A stretch of 64,000 bases of DNA from Roseomonas sp. (GTDB lineage: Bacteria > Pseudomonadota > Alphaproteobacteria > Acetobacterales > Acetobacteraceae). The position numbers and the translations under genes are program-made. This document shows positions 16,425 to 25,497 of this stretch, in pieces. The DNA lies in contig JAPSLO010000011.1 in assembly GCA_031180725.1 (NCBI GenBank), positions 132,477 to 196,476 on the forward strand, written 5' to 3'. The notes below the pieces were generated by a model, which had not been told where the DNA came from, ran no database searches, and saw only the letters and a list, made by a program, of their open reading frames with translations. Every line of letters starts with the position of its first letter. Within the stretch, counting starts at the first letter, position 1.

Positions 16425-17357
16425 TCAGGGCAGCGTGGCGCGGAAATGCCCGATCATCAGGGACAGCGTCAGCACGGAAAGCGCGGTGGAGACCACCACC
16501 GCGGCGCCCGAGCGGTCCGCGCCGGTGGCGTAGCGCCGCGCCAGGATGAAGGCATTGGCGCCGGTGGGTAGCGCCGCGACCGTCACGGCCACCGCCATTT
16601 CGATGGGCGTCAGTCCCAGCATCAAGCCAATCGCGTAGACCACCGCCGGCATCAGCACCAGCTTCACCGCCACGATGCTCGCCGTTTCCAGCGCCAGCCC
16701 CCGGGCCGACATGCCAAAGAGTCCGCCGCCCAGGCAGAACAGCGCCAGCGGCGGCGCTGCGGCGCCCAGGAAATCCATCGTGTACCGCGCCACGCGCGGC
16801 ACCGGCAGTTGCAGCGCGCTCCAGGCCAGGGCCGCCAGGACGGAGAGGATGACCGGGTTGCGCAGCATCCCCGCCAGGCTGGATTTCAGCAGGTGGCGCC
16901 AGGGCGCGGCGGCGTTCAGCCCGATTTCGGTCATCATGGTCGCCAGGCCCAGCAGCGTGAAGGTCTGGATGGCCAGGATGGCCAGCAGCGGCGGCACGCC
17001 CGGCTCGCCATAGGCCGCGACCACCAGCGGTATGCCCATCATCACCGAATTGCCGAAGACGCAGGCCAGCGCGAAGACCGCGGCCTCCGCCGCGCTCTGC
17101 CGCAGCACGCGCCGCGCGAAGACCAGCATCAGGGCGTAGATCAACAGCGCCCCACCCACCTGCGCCAGCGCGGCGCCGCTGCCGCCGGCATGCGGCCTGG
17201 TGCCGCCGGAGAAGAGCAGCGCCGGCGAGGCGATGGTGAAGACGAAGAAGGTCAGCGCCCGTAAGCCGCTCTCATCCACCCAGCGCAGCCGCGCCGCCAG
17301 GTATCCAAGGCCGATCAGCGCGAAGACCGGCGTGACGACCTCGGCGATGGCACCCAT
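16425..17357 (-). CDS. AEC family (auxin efflux carrier-type) transporter
   Basis: A 310-residue membrane protein with about ten hydrophobic segments. It begins MGAIAEVVTPVFALIGLGYL, as expected for bacterial members of the auxin efflux carrier family, with the conserved GNSVMMGIPL and Pro-rich cross-over segments. Family members such as MdcF move malonate or other small organic acids; this substrate is unknown. ATG 17357 lies 4 bp after the gmk stop on the same strand, so it may be the last gene of a yicC-gmk-transporter transcript. Confidence 0.88.
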   Translation of the reverse strand: MGAIAEVVTPVFALIGLGYLAARLRWVDESGLRALTFFVFTIASPALLFSGGTRPHAGGSGAALAQVGGALLIYALMLVFARRVLRQSAAEAAVFALACVFGNSVMMGIPLVVAAYGEPGVPPLLAILAIQTFTLLGLATMMTEIGLNAAAPWRHLLKSSLAGMLRNPVILSVLAALAWSALQLPVPRVARYTMDFLGAAAPPLALFCLGGGLFGMSARGLALETASIVAVKLVLMPAVVYAIGLMLGLTPIEMAVAVTVAALPTGANAFILARRYATGADRSGAAVVVSTALSVLTLSLMIGHFRATLP

Positions 17358-17361
17358 GCGG

Positions 17362-17991
17362 TCAGGGCGCCAGCAGGCCGGCGACGAAGCCCGGCAGCCA
17401 GGGCTGCCTGTCGCGCGCACTGCGCGCGGCATGCAGGATGGCGCGCACCTCCGCCACCGTGCGGTCGAAGTCGCGGTTCACCACCACATGGTCGAAGTCG
17501 GACCAGTGCGAGATCTCGGTGCGGGCGATCTCCAGGCGGCGGCCGATCTCCTCCTCGCTCTCCTGGGCGCGGCCGCGCAGCCGCCGCTCCAGCTCGGCCA
17601 TCGAGGGGGGCAGCAGATGCACGCCCACCACGTCGCCGGGCAGCCTCTCGCGCAGCTTGAGATGGCCCTGCCACTCGATGTCGAACAGCACGTCGCGCCC
17701 GGCGGCCAGCGCCTGTTCCACCGGCCCGCGCGGCGTGCCGTAGGACCGGTCGAGGAAGCGGGCGTATTCCAGCAGCTCGCCGCGCTCCACCATGGCGTCG
17801 AACTCGGCTTCGGTCTTGAAGAAGTAGTGCACCCCGTCCAGTTCGCCCGGCCGGCGTGTCCGCGTGGTGGCGCTGATGGAGAGCGAGAGGTCGTCCTCCA
17901 TCTCCAGCAGCGCGCGGGAAATGCTGGTCTTGCCCACGCCGGGGGCGGAGGAGAGGACGAGGCAGACGCCGCGCCGGGTCTGGCTGGTCAT
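17362..17991 (-). CDS. gmk: Guanylate kinase
   Basis: A 209-residue kinase that phosphorylates GMP to GDP with ATP. The P-loop is SAPGVGKT (15-22), unlike the usual SGPSGAGKST-type loop, but it keeps the Gly-x-Gly-Lys-Thr core. The GMP-binding block (SISATTRTRRPGELDGVHYFF) and the closing NRDFD motif are intact. It lies 33 bp downstream of yicC, the common yicC-gmk pairing in alphaproteobacteria. The atypical P-loop is still probably active. Confidence 0.94.
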   Translation of the reverse strand: MTSQTRRGVCLVLSSAPGVGKTSISRALLEMEDDLSLSISATTRTRRPGELDGVHYFFKTEAEFDAMVERGELLEYARFLDRSYGTPRGPVEQALAAGRDVLFDIEWQGHLKLRERLPGDVVGVHLLPPSMAELERRLRGRAQESEEEIGRRLEIARTEISHWSDFDHVVVNRDFDRTVAEVRAILHAARSARDRQPWLPGFVAGLLAP

Positions 17992-18024
17992 GCAGGCTGT
18001 TCCGCCGGGGGGATGAGGCGAGGC

Positions 18025-18927
18025 TTACTCGACATTCGCCGATTGCTCGCGCAGCCGCTCGATCGCGGCCTTCAGTTCCAGCCCCAGCCGCGTCAGGCCG
18101 ACACTCGCGCTTTTCGAGCAGAGCGTATTGGCCTCCCGCACGAATTCCTGCGTGAGGAATTCCAGCTTCCGCCCCACCGCGTCCTTCGCCGTCAGCAGGC
18201 GGCGGGCCTCGGCGATATGGGCGGAAAGCCGGTCCAGCTCCTCCCGCACATCGCTGCGCTGGGCCAGCAGGGCCACTTCCTGGGCCAGCCTTTCCTCCGG
18301 GATGCGGGCGCGGGCATCGGCTTCGCCGAGCAGCCGGGCCAAATTCTCCATCAGCCGCTGGCGCTGCGCCTCGGGCTGGGTCGCGGCCTCGGCGGCAGCG
18401 GCCTCGCGCAAGGCGGCGATCTCGTCAAGCAGCGCGCCGAGGATGGTGGCCAGCTGCGCGCCTTCCCGCGCGCGGGCGGCGACCAGGCCCTTCACCGCCG
18501 CCTCGAAGGCGGCCAGCAGGGCGGCGCGCTTCGCTTCCTCGGCGGCCTCATCGGGTTCCGCCACCTCGGCGCGCAGCACGCCGGGCAGGGCCAGGATGGC
18601 CTCGGCGCGCGGCGGCGGGGCGCCCAGCCGTTGGGCGACGCCGGTGGCCAGCGCGATCGCCTGGTCCAGCGCGGCCGGGTCGGGCGTCAGGCGGGGGGCA
18701 CGTTCCTCGCGCTTCAGGGTCAGATTGGCGGAGATGTTGCCGCGTTTCAGGTGCCTTCCGGCCGCCTCCCGCAGGGCGGGTTCCAGCGCATCCAGCCCGC
18801 CAGGCACCCGCAACCGCAGATCGAGGCCGCGGCCGTTGACGCTGCGCAGTTCCCAGACGAAGGAGGTGCCGTCCGGCAGCGTGCCGCTTTCGCGCGCGAA
18901 GCCGGTCATGGAGGCGAGGGTGGTCAT
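18025..18927 (-). CDS. yicC: YicC family endoribonuclease
   Basis: A 300-residue YicC/YloC protein. The N-terminus (LASMTGFARESG, then WELRSVNGRGLDLRLRVP) and the C-terminus (GRKLEFLTQEFVREANTLCSK) are the two signature ends of the family. E. coli YicC is a ring-shaped endoribonuclease linked to RNA turnover; this role is carried over from the family. ATG 18927 gives the normal family start. The gene is followed by gmk. Upstream lies a divergent SDR gene rather than mltG, which often precedes yicC in related genomes. Confidence 0.92.
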   Translation of the reverse strand: MTTLASMTGFARESGTLPDGTSFVWELRSVNGRGLDLRLRVPGGLDALEPALREAAGRHLKRGNISANLTLKREERAPRLTPDPAALDQAIALATGVAQRLGAPPPRAEAILALPGVLRAEVAEPDEAAEEAKRAALLAAFEAAVKGLVAARAREGAQLATILGALLDEIAALREAAAAEAATQPEAQRQRLMENLARLLGEADARARIPEERLAQEVALLAQRSDVREELDRLSAHIAEARRLLTAKDAVGRKLEFLTQEFVREANTLCSKSASVGLTRLGLELKAAIERLREQSANVE

Positions 18928-19014
18928 GGGCGCCTTGTCCACCGATGCCGGCGGGAGGGCAAGCGTCGCATCCGTGACCGCCGGGCACGGCTGGACCGCC
19001 GGGGGGTGGAGCGG

Positions 19015-19812
19015 ATGAGCAAGGCATATCCCTGGCGCGCCATCGCGATCACCGGTGCCTCCTCCGGCCTCGGCCGCGCCCTGGCGGAAGAAGCCGCGGC
19101 GGCCGGCGTCACCCTGCACCTCTCCGGCCGTGACGCCGCACGCCTGGCCGCCGCCGCGGCCGCCTGCCGCGCCCGCGGCGCGGAGGTGCGGGAGACGGTG
19201 CTGGATGTGACCAATGCCATCGCCACCGCCGCCTGGATCCGCGGTGCCGGGCGGCTCGATCTGGTGATCGCCAATGCCGGCATCTCCGGCGGCACCGGCG
19301 GCGCCACGGAACCTGCCGGCCAGGTGCAGGCCATCTTCGCCACCAATGTCGGCGGCGTGCTGAACACCGCGCTGCCGGCCATCGAATGCATGTCGGCGCA
19401 GCCGCCGGGGGCAGGGGGGATCCGCGGCCGGGTCGCGGTGGTGGCCAGCCTCGCTGCCTTCGTCGCCGCCCCCGGCGCACCGGCCTATTGCGCCAGCAAA
19501 TCCGCCGTGCAGCGCTGGGCGGAGGCGCTGGACGCCACCGAGCGCGCCCGCGGCATCCGCCTGCACGCGGTCTGCCCGGGCTATGTCCGCACGCCGATGA
19601 CGGCGCGGAACAGCTTTCCCATGCCCTTCCTGATGGACGCGGACGAAGCCGCCCGCCGCACCTTGCGCGGCCTTGCCGCGGGGCGCCTGCGCGTGGCCTA
19701 TCCGCTGCCGCTGTATTGGATGGCGCGGCTGGCCGGCGCCCTGCCGCCCGCCTGGCGGAATGCCCTCTTCACCCGGCTGCCGGCCAAGGATGTGACGCAG
19801 CCCGGTGCTTGA
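19015..19812 (+). CDS. SDR family NAD(P)-dependent oxidoreductase
   Basis: A 265-residue short-chain dehydrogenase. GASSGLG at 14-20 binds the dinucleotide, NAGIS is the central motif, and the catalytic Ser (VVASLAAF) and Tyr-x-x-x-Lys (YCASK) are in place. The likely activity is reduction or oxidation of a small alcohol or ketone; the substrate is unknown. GTGGAGCGG precedes the ATG at 19015. It is divergent from yicC and followed by a Bug receptor gene after 72 bp. Confidence 0.9.
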   Translation: MSKAYPWRAIAITGASSGLGRALAEEAAAAGVTLHLSGRDAARLAAAAAACRARGAEVRETVLDVTNAIATAAWIRGAGRLDLVIANAGISGGTGGATEPAGQVQAIFATNVGGVLNTALPAIECMSAQPPGAGGIRGRVAVVASLAAFVAAPGAPAYCASKSAVQRWAEALDATERARGIRLHAVCPGYVRTPMTARNSFPMPFLMDADEAARRTLRGLAAGRLRVAYPLPLYWMARLAGALPPAWRNALFTRLPAKDVTQPGA

Positions 19813-19884
19813 CGCGCAGGGCGGCTGGCCCTTCACAGGTGGGAACACCGCCATGGGCGGCAGAAGACCGAAGGAGACGCCGGA

Positions 19885-20853
19885 ATGATCCTCGCCCGCC
19901 GTTCGCTGCTGGCCGCGGCCCTGGCTGCCCCGGCCCTCCGGCCTGCTCTGGCCCAGTCCCTGCCGCCCACCATCACGCTGATCGTCGGCGCCTCTCCCGG
20001 CGGCACCACGGACACGCTGGCGCGCGAGGTCGCCGAGGCGATGCGCGAGAAGCTGGGCCGCAATGTGGTGGTGGAGAACCGTGCCGGCGCCGGCGGCAAT
20101 ATCGCCGCCACCGCCGTGGCGCGCGCCGCGCCGGATGGCGGCACGCTGCTGGTCGCCTTCACCAGCCACACGCTGAACGCGGCGCTGATGCGCAACCTGC
20201 CCTATCGCCCGGTGGAGGACTTCACCCCCATCGCCCTGATGGCGCGGCTGGCCGCCAGCGTGCTGGTCGTCGGGCCCTCGGTGCGCGATGCGGACCTGGC
20301 CGCCTTCCTGGCCACGCTGCGCGCCGCGCCCGACAAATACAGCTTCGCCGTTGGTGGCGTCGGCTCCTCGCTCCACATGCAGACGGTGCTGTTCCGCTCC
20401 GCCCTGAAGCTGACGGCGCCCGACGTGCCCTTCCGCGGCACCGCCCCCGCGCTGCTGGATGTGGTGGCCGGCCATGTGGATGCGATGTTCGCGCCGCTCG
20501 ATGTCGCGGCGCCGCTGATCCGGGAGAACCGGGTGCGGCCGCTCGCCGTCACCGGCGATGCGCGCGTGCGGAGCTTTCCCGACCTGCCCGTGCTGAAGGA
20601 AGCGGCGCCGGAGGTCGGCACTGCCGCCGCCTGGTTCGGCATTCTCGGCCCGGCCGGCATCCCCGCGCCCGTGGCGGCGATGCTGCACGAGGCCATCATG
20701 GCCGGCATGCGCCAGCCCCGGCTGGAGGACCGCATCACCCAGAGCGGCGGCGAGGTGCCCAACCTTTCGCCGGACGGGTTCCGGGACTTCCTGGTGCGCG
20801 ATCAGGCCATGTGGATCGAGACGGCGCGGCTGGGCAACATCCGGCCGGAGTGA
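19885..20853 (+). CDS. Bug/TctC-family tripartite tricarboxylate transporter receptor
   Basis: A 322-residue periplasmic binding protein. The leader MILARRSLLAAALAAPALRP ends near ALAQ (residue 24). The mature part shows ITLIVGASPGGTTDTLAREV, NRAGAGGNIAA and later the YSFAVGGVGSS region typical of Bug proteins. Like the copy at 6947-7924 it has no TctAB permease nearby. The two differ clearly over their length, so they are not a recent duplication. The ligand is probably a small carboxylate but cannot be named. AAGGAGACGCCGG is a good ribosome site. Confidence 0.92.
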   Translation: MILARRSLLAAALAAPALRPALAQSLPPTITLIVGASPGGTTDTLAREVAEAMREKLGRNVVVENRAGAGGNIAATAVARAAPDGGTLLVAFTSHTLNAALMRNLPYRPVEDFTPIALMARLAASVLVVGPSVRDADLAAFLATLRAAPDKYSFAVGGVGSSLHMQTVLFRSALKLTAPDVPFRGTAPALLDVVAGHVDAMFAPLDVAAPLIRENRVRPLAVTGDARVRSFPDLPVLKEAAPEVGTAAAWFGILGPAGIPAPVAAMLHEAIMAGMRQPRLEDRITQSGGEVPNLSPDGFRDFLVRDQAMWIETARLGNIRPE

Positions 20854-20927
20854 GGTGTCTCTCCCTTCCCCGCGCGCGGGGGCGGGCTGGATGAGGGTGC
20901 CTGGCCGGGCGCGCGCCTACTCGCCCG

Positions 20928-21908
20928 TCAGTGCGCCGCCCCCTGGCGCGCGGCGCCAGTAAACCGCGCCATCACCCGCCCCAGCAGCCCTGCCACCGGG
21001 ATCACCGCGAAGCCCACCACCAGCCCCAGCACCCCGGACAGCGCGGCATAGGCGATCCATTCCAGCGCGGCGCCGATCGCCGGCACCAGGCCGCCCACGG
21101 CATGCGCCGCGTCATGTGCCCAATGGCCGGGTTCCGGCAGGCCAAGCTCCTCCAGCCCATGCAGCAGGATGCCGCCGCCGACCCAGAGCATGGCGGCGGT
21201 GCCCAGCACCGCCAGCACGCGCAGCACATGGGGCATGCCCGCTACCAGGCCGCGGCCGATCGCCCCGCTCAGCCGGCCGCCGCGCGCCACCAAGGCCACC
21301 CCCGCGTCATCCGCCTTCACGATCAGCGCCACGACGCCATAGACCAGCATCGTGATGCCTATGCCCACCACAGCCAGCACCGCCGCCTGCATGGTGAAGG
21401 ACAGTTCCGGCATGGAGGCGAGCGTCAGTGCCATGATCTCGGCCGAGAGGATGAAATCGGTCTGGATCGCACCGCGGACGCGCGTCTCCTCCAGCGCGCG
21501 GGCTTCCTCGGGTGAGGCGACGGTAACCGGCGCCTGGTGGTGGTCGCCGCCCGGCTGCAGCGCGTGCAGCACCTTCTCAGCGCCCTCGTAGCAGAGATAC
21601 AGCCCGCCCAGCATCAGCAGGGGCGTGATCAGCCAGGGCGCCAGCAGGCTCAGCGCCAGCGCGCCCGGCAGCAGGAACAACAGCTTGTTCTTCAGCGATC
21701 CCAGCGCGATCCGCCAGACGATGGGCAGTTCCCGCGATGCGGCAAAGCCGGTGACGTAGCGCGGCGTCACCGCGGCATCGTCCACCACCACGCCCATGGC
21801 TTTGGCACCCGCCTTGCCGGCCTGCGCCGCCACATCGTCCAGCGAGGCCGCGGCCAGCTTCGCCAGCGCCGCCACATCGTCCAGCAAGGCGATCAGCCCG
21901 ACGCTCAC
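20928..21908 (-). CDS. DUF808 (YedI-like) membrane protein
   Basis: A 326-residue inner membrane protein. The start MSVGLIALLDDVAALAKLAA and the block VVDDAAVTPRYVTGF identify the DUF808/YedI family, whose function is not established. About six to seven hydrophobic segments follow, with a charged, His-rich loop (GGDHHQAPVTV) near residue 120. It is the downstream partner of an EamA transporter gene, 12 bp away. Confidence 0.9.
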   Translation of the reverse strand: MSVGLIALLDDVAALAKLAAASLDDVAAQAGKAGAKAMGVVVDDAAVTPRYVTGFAASRELPIVWRIALGSLKNKLLFLLPGALALSLLAPWLITPLLMLGGLYLCYEGAEKVLHALQPGGDHHQAPVTVASPEEARALEETRVRGAIQTDFILSAEIMALTLASMPELSFTMQAAVLAVVGIGITMLVYGVVALIVKADDAGVALVARGGRLSGAIGRGLVAGMPHVLRVLAVLGTAAMLWVGGGILLHGLEELGLPEPGHWAHDAAHAVGGLVPAIGAALEWIAYAALSGVLGLVVGFAVIPVAGLLGRVMARFTGAARQGAAH

Positions 21909-21920
21909 ATTGCTTCCCTT

Positions 21921-22811
21921 CTACCGTCGCGCCGGTGCTAACGCGGCCGGGCGCGTGGTGGCCAGCCACACTCCCGCCAGCACGATCGCTCCGCCGAGCA
22001 GCGCCAGCGCCGAGGGCACCTCGCCCAGCAGCACCGCGCCCATCACTGCCGCGAAGGGTGGCTGCAGGTAGCCGACCATGGAGGCATCCGTGACCCGCGC
22101 CCGCGCCAGCAGGGAGAGGAACATCGTCAGCGGCAGGGCGGAGGCGAAAAGGCCCAGCAGCGCGATCACCAGGTAGGTCTGCGCCGGCAGCAGGAAGGCG
22201 CCGGGCTGTGCGATCGGCAAGGCGATGGCCAGCGCCACCAACCCGGAGACAAGCTGCTGGCCGAGCGCCAACTGCGTCGCCGCCACGCCCTTCAGCCGCC
22301 GGGCATAGATGGTACCAGTGGCGTAGGAGATGCCGGAGAGCAGGATCAGCACGCCACCCGCGAAGCTGGCCCGCCCGGCCAGCGCATCCGGCCCCAGGAT
22401 CACGGCTATGCCGGCGAAGCCGGTCAGCAGCCCGGCTGCTGCGCGCGGCCCCGGCCGTTCCTCCCGCAGCAGGGCGAAGGTCAGGGCGGCGACAATCAGC
22501 GGCGTCGCCGCATGGATCAGCGCGGCGGGCGCGGCCTCGATGGCGCCGAGCGCATAGGCGGTCAGCAGGTTCGGGATCCAGCCATTGGTGCTGCCCAGCA
22601 CGAGCCAGTGGCGTGTCTGCAGTCGCCCGAAACCCTGCCGCGTGACCAACACGAAGGCCAATACGCCGGCGGCGGCGAACAGCCCGCGGAGTGCTGCCAG
22701 CGCCAGCGGCGACATCTCCGCCGCCACCAGCCGCAGCAGCGGGAAGGAACTGCCCCAGAGCGCGCCGATGACGATCAGGCGCCACCACAGCGCGGGGCCG
22801 GTCAGGGTCAT
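21921..22811 (-). CDS. DMT superfamily (EamA) transporter
   Basis: A 296-residue protein with ten predicted membrane helices in two EamA repeats; the first begins LWWRLIVIGALWGSSFPLLR and the second begins near residue 150. Members export amino acids, metabolites or drugs, or take up nucleotide sugars; this substrate cannot be told. ATG 22811 gives the usual family start, 22 bp after the mltG stop on the same strand. DUF808 follows, so mltG, this gene and DUF808 may share a transcript. Confidence 0.88.
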   Translation of the reverse strand: MTLTGPALWWRLIVIGALWGSSFPLLRLVAAEMSPLALAALRGLFAAAGVLAFVLVTRQGFGRLQTRHWLVLGSTNGWIPNLLTAYALGAIEAAPAALIHAATPLIVAALTFALLREERPGPRAAAGLLTGFAGIAVILGPDALAGRASFAGGVLILLSGISYATGTIYARRLKGVAATQLALGQQLVSGLVALAIALPIAQPGAFLLPAQTYLVIALLGLFASALPLTMFLSLLARARVTDASMVGYLQPPFAAVMGAVLLGEVPSALALLGGAIVLAGVWLATTRPAALAPARR

Positions 22812-22833
22812 GGCGGCGGGGCGGCGCGCCCTT

Positions 22834-23820
22834 TCAGCGCGGCGTGGCGGAGGCGCGCGACCGTTCCAGCTCGCGCCATTGCGCGACGTTGCGGTTGTGC
22901 TCCTCCAGCGTGCGGGCGAAGGCGTGGCCGCCGCTGCCGTCGGCGACGAAATACAGGTAGTCCGTCTCCTCCGGCTGCAGCACGGCGCGCAGCGCCTCGC
23001 GCCCCGGGCTGGCGATGGGGCCGGGCGGCAGTCCACGGACGCGGTACGTGTTGAAGGGGTGGTCGCGGTCCAGGTCGGCGCGGCTCAGCGGACGGTCCAG
23101 CACGGCGCCATCCGCCGCGGCATAGGCGGCGGTGGGGTCGGATTGCAGTGGCATGCCGCGCCGCAGCCGGTTCAGGAAGACCCCGGCCACCCGGGCGCGC
23201 TCCTCCGGCTTGCCGGTCTCGCGCTCCACGATGGAAGCCAGGATCAGCGCCTCCCGCGGGGTGGAGAGGGGCAGGTTGGGCTGCCGGTCGCGCCAGAGCT
23301 CGGCGAGCGTTGCATCCATCGCCTGATCCGCGCGGCGGACGATGCCGGCACGGGCGTCGCCCCATTGGTAGTTGTAGGTCTCCGGCAGCAGGGCGCCTTC
23401 ATCGAAGGCGGGGATCTCCCCGGTCAGCCCCTCGGCGCGTTCCAGCAGGGCCACGATCTGCCGGGCCGTCAGCCCTTCGGGGATGGTCAGCCGGCGCTGC
23501 ACGGGGCGGCCGCTGCGCAGGATCTCCAGCACCTGCTTCAGGCTGGCACCGGCGGGGAAGAGGTATTCGGCGGCACGCACCTGGCCCTGGTTGCGGGTAA
23601 GCCAGGTGGCGGCCAGGAAGGCACGGGGATCGGCGATCACGCCGCGCTCGGCCAGGGTCTCGGCAATCTGCGTGGTGCCGCCGCGCGGCACCACCACCTG
23701 CGCGGGCTGCGCCAGCGGACCCGGCCTGGTGTAGGTGGACGTCGCATACCACCAGCCCCCGCCGGCGGCGCCGGCCAGGATCAGCAGCAGGATCAGGGTG
23801 ACGGTGAGGCGGCGGCGCAT
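22834..23820 (-). CDS. mltG: Endolytic murein transglycosylase MltG
   Basis: A 328-residue single-pass inner membrane protein (TM about 6-26) with a periplasmic YceG-like domain. It cuts nascent glycan strands and is thought to terminate peptidoglycan chain growth. The catalytic Glu199 lies in the conserved ASIVERETG motif. LysM-like and YceG blocks precede it (VPRGGTTQIAETLAERG, LTIPEGLTARQIV). It lies downstream of fabF in the usual alphaproteobacterial order, separated by a terminator-like hairpin. Confidence 0.95.
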   Translation of the reverse strand: MRRRLTVTLILLLILAGAAGGGWWYATSTYTRPGPLAQPAQVVVPRGGTTQIAETLAERGVIADPRAFLAATWLTRNQGQVRAAEYLFPAGASLKQVLEILRSGRPVQRRLTIPEGLTARQIVALLERAEGLTGEIPAFDEGALLPETYNYQWGDARAGIVRRADQAMDATLAELWRDRQPNLPLSTPREALILASIVERETGKPEERARVAGVFLNRLRRGMPLQSDPTAAYAAADGAVLDRPLSRADLDRDHPFNTYRVRGLPPGPIASPGREALRAVLQPEETDYLYFVADGSGGHAFARTLEEHNRNVAQWRELERSRASATPR

Positions 23821-23893
23821 CGGGCCCTAGGTGTCGTCTCGGGGAGCGGTGCGCAAGCGCGGGCGGGGTGGCCCTGCGCGACGGTGATCGCGA

Positions 23894-23916
23894 AAGGGGC
23901 GGATCTTCCGCCCCTT
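23894..23916 (-). terminator. Terminator-like hairpin after fabF
   Basis: A 10-bp stem AAGGGGCGGA with TCCGCCCCTT and a 3-nt loop, 14 bp after the fabF stop. On the leftward strand a short T-containing run (TTTCGC) follows. It probably ends or reduces transcription between fabF and mltG. Confidence 0.65.
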
Positions 23917-23929
23917 CCGATTGGCGCCG

Positions 23930-25213
23930 TCAGGCGGCGCGCTTGAACACGATGCTGGCGTTGGTGCCACCGAAGCCGAAGCTGTTGGACAGCGCCACAT
24001 CGATCTTCCGCTCCTGCGCGGTCAGCGCCACGCGGTCGATCGCGCTCTCGCGGGACGGACTCTCGAGGTTCAGCGTGGGCGGGGCAACGCCATCGCGGAT
24101 GGCGAGGACCGAGAAGATGCCTTCCACCGCGCCGGCCGCGCCCAGCAGATGGCCGATCGCCGACTTGGTGGAGGACATGGCCAGGCCCTTGGCCGCATCG
24201 CCCCACAGCCGCTCCACCGCGCCGAGCTCGATGTCGTCGCCCATCGGGGTGGAGGTGCCGTGCGCGTTCACATACTGCACCTGCTCCGGCGTGACGCCGG
24301 CGGAGGCCAACGCGGCCTTCATGGAGCGATAGGCGCCGTCGCCATCCTCGGCCGGGGCAGTGATATGGTGGGCGTCGCCCGACATGCCGTAGCCAACCAC
24401 CTCGGCGTAGATCTTCGCGCCGCGCTTCTTCGCGTGCTCGTATTCCTCCAGCACCAGCACGCCGGCACCTTCGCCCATGACGAAGCCGTCGCGGTCGCGG
24501 TCCCAGGGGCGGCTGCCCTTGCTCGGCGTGTCGTTGAAGGCGGTGGACAACGCGCGGGAGGCGCAGAAGCCCGCCATGCCGATCTCGCTCACTGCCGCCT
24601 CGGCGCCGCCGGCCACCATCACATCGGCATCGCCGAGCGCGATCAGCCGCGCGGCATCGCCCAGCGCATGCACGCCGGTGGCGCAGGCGGTGACCACGGA
24701 ATGGTTCGGGCCCTTGAAGCCATAGCGGATCGAGACATGGCCGGAGGCCAGGTTGATCAGCGCGGAAGGGATGAAGAAGGGCGACAGGCGCCGCGCCTTG
24801 CCGCTGCCGACGAGCTGGGAGCCTTCATAGATGGTCGGCAGGCCGCCGATGCCGGAGCCGATCATCACGCCGGTGCGGTTGAGGCCCTGCTCGTCCTCCG
24901 GCGTCCAGCCGGCATCCTGCACCGCTTCCTCCGCCGCGACGAGCGCGAGCTGGATGAAGCGGTCCATCTTCTTGACGTCCTTGACCGGAATCCATTCCGC
25001 GACGTCGAGCTTGCCCTCGGATTTCGGGCCGGACGGAACCTGGCCCGCGATCTTGCAGGGCAGGGCGCTGACGTCGAAGGACTGGATCGCGCCCAGGCCG
25101 CTCTCGCCGGCGATCAGGCGCTTCCACACATGCTCGACGCCGATCCCGAGCGGGGAGACGATACCCATGCCCGTGACGACGACGCGCCGTGGCGCCGTGA
25201 GGTGAGCGAACAC
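23930..25213 (-). CDS. fabF: Beta-ketoacyl-ACP synthase II
   Basis: A 427-residue condensing enzyme of type II fatty acid synthesis. It elongates acyl-ACP with malonyl-ACP. The Cys-His-His triad is Cys177 (VTACATG), His318 (NAHGTSTPMGD) and His355 (SAIGHLLGAAG), with Lys350 before the last. Length is typical (E. coli 413) with a few extra N-terminal residues (MFAHLTAPRR); a start a few codons in is possible. acpP lies 44 bp upstream on the same strand. Confidence 0.97.
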   Translation of the reverse strand: MFAHLTAPRRVVVTGMGIVSPLGIGVEHVWKRLIAGESGLGAIQSFDVSALPCKIAGQVPSGPKSEGKLDVAEWIPVKDVKKMDRFIQLALVAAEEAVQDAGWTPEDEQGLNRTGVMIGSGIGGLPTIYEGSQLVGSGKARRLSPFFIPSALINLASGHVSIRYGFKGPNHSVVTACATGVHALGDAARLIALGDADVMVAGGAEAAVSEIGMAGFCASRALSTAFNDTPSKGSRPWDRDRDGFVMGEGAGVLVLEEYEHAKKRGAKIYAEVVGYGMSGDAHHITAPAEDGDGAYRSMKAALASAGVTPEQVQYVNAHGTSTPMGDDIELGAVERLWGDAAKGLAMSSTKSAIGHLLGAAGAVEGIFSVLAIRDGVAPPTLNLESPSRESAIDRVALTAQERKIDVALSNSFGFGGTNASIVFKRAA

Positions 25214-25257
25214 GCCTGATCTTCCCTATGTTATGCCGTGCGAGGAGAGTGCGGCTT

Positions 25258-25497
25258 TCAGGCCGCCTTCTGCTTTTCGATGTAGTCGATCGCGTCCTTC
25301 ACCGTGGTGATCTTCTCGGCCGCGTCGTCGGGGATCTCCACGCCGAAGGCCTCCTCGAAGGCCATGACGAGTTCGACCGTGTCCAGGCTGTCGGCGCCGA
25401 GGTCGTCGATGAAGGACGCCTCCGGGGTGACCTTCGCCTCATCCACGCCGAGGTGCTCCACGACGATCTTCTTCACCTTCTCCGCGGTGTCGCTCAT
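25258..25497 (-). CDS. acpP: Acyl carrier protein
   Basis: A 79-residue acidic four-helix protein. Ser37 in [12 protein letters not shown] receives 4'-phosphopantetheine, on which acyl chains are carried during fatty acid synthesis. Length and helix pattern are those of AcpP. It lies between fabG and fabF, the conserved order. A gap of about 300 bp separates it from fabG, so it probably has its own strong promoter. Confidence 0.97.
   Translation of the reverse strand: MSDTAEKVKKIVVEHLGVDEAKVTPEASFIDDLGADSLDTVELVMAFEEAFGVEIPDDAAEKITTVKDAIDYIEKQKAA

Noticed and set aside
18025-20688. Single leftward protein of 887 codons
   Set aside because: Only the last 300 codons (yicC) are real. The upstream part is antisense to the SDR and Bug genes and has low-complexity content.
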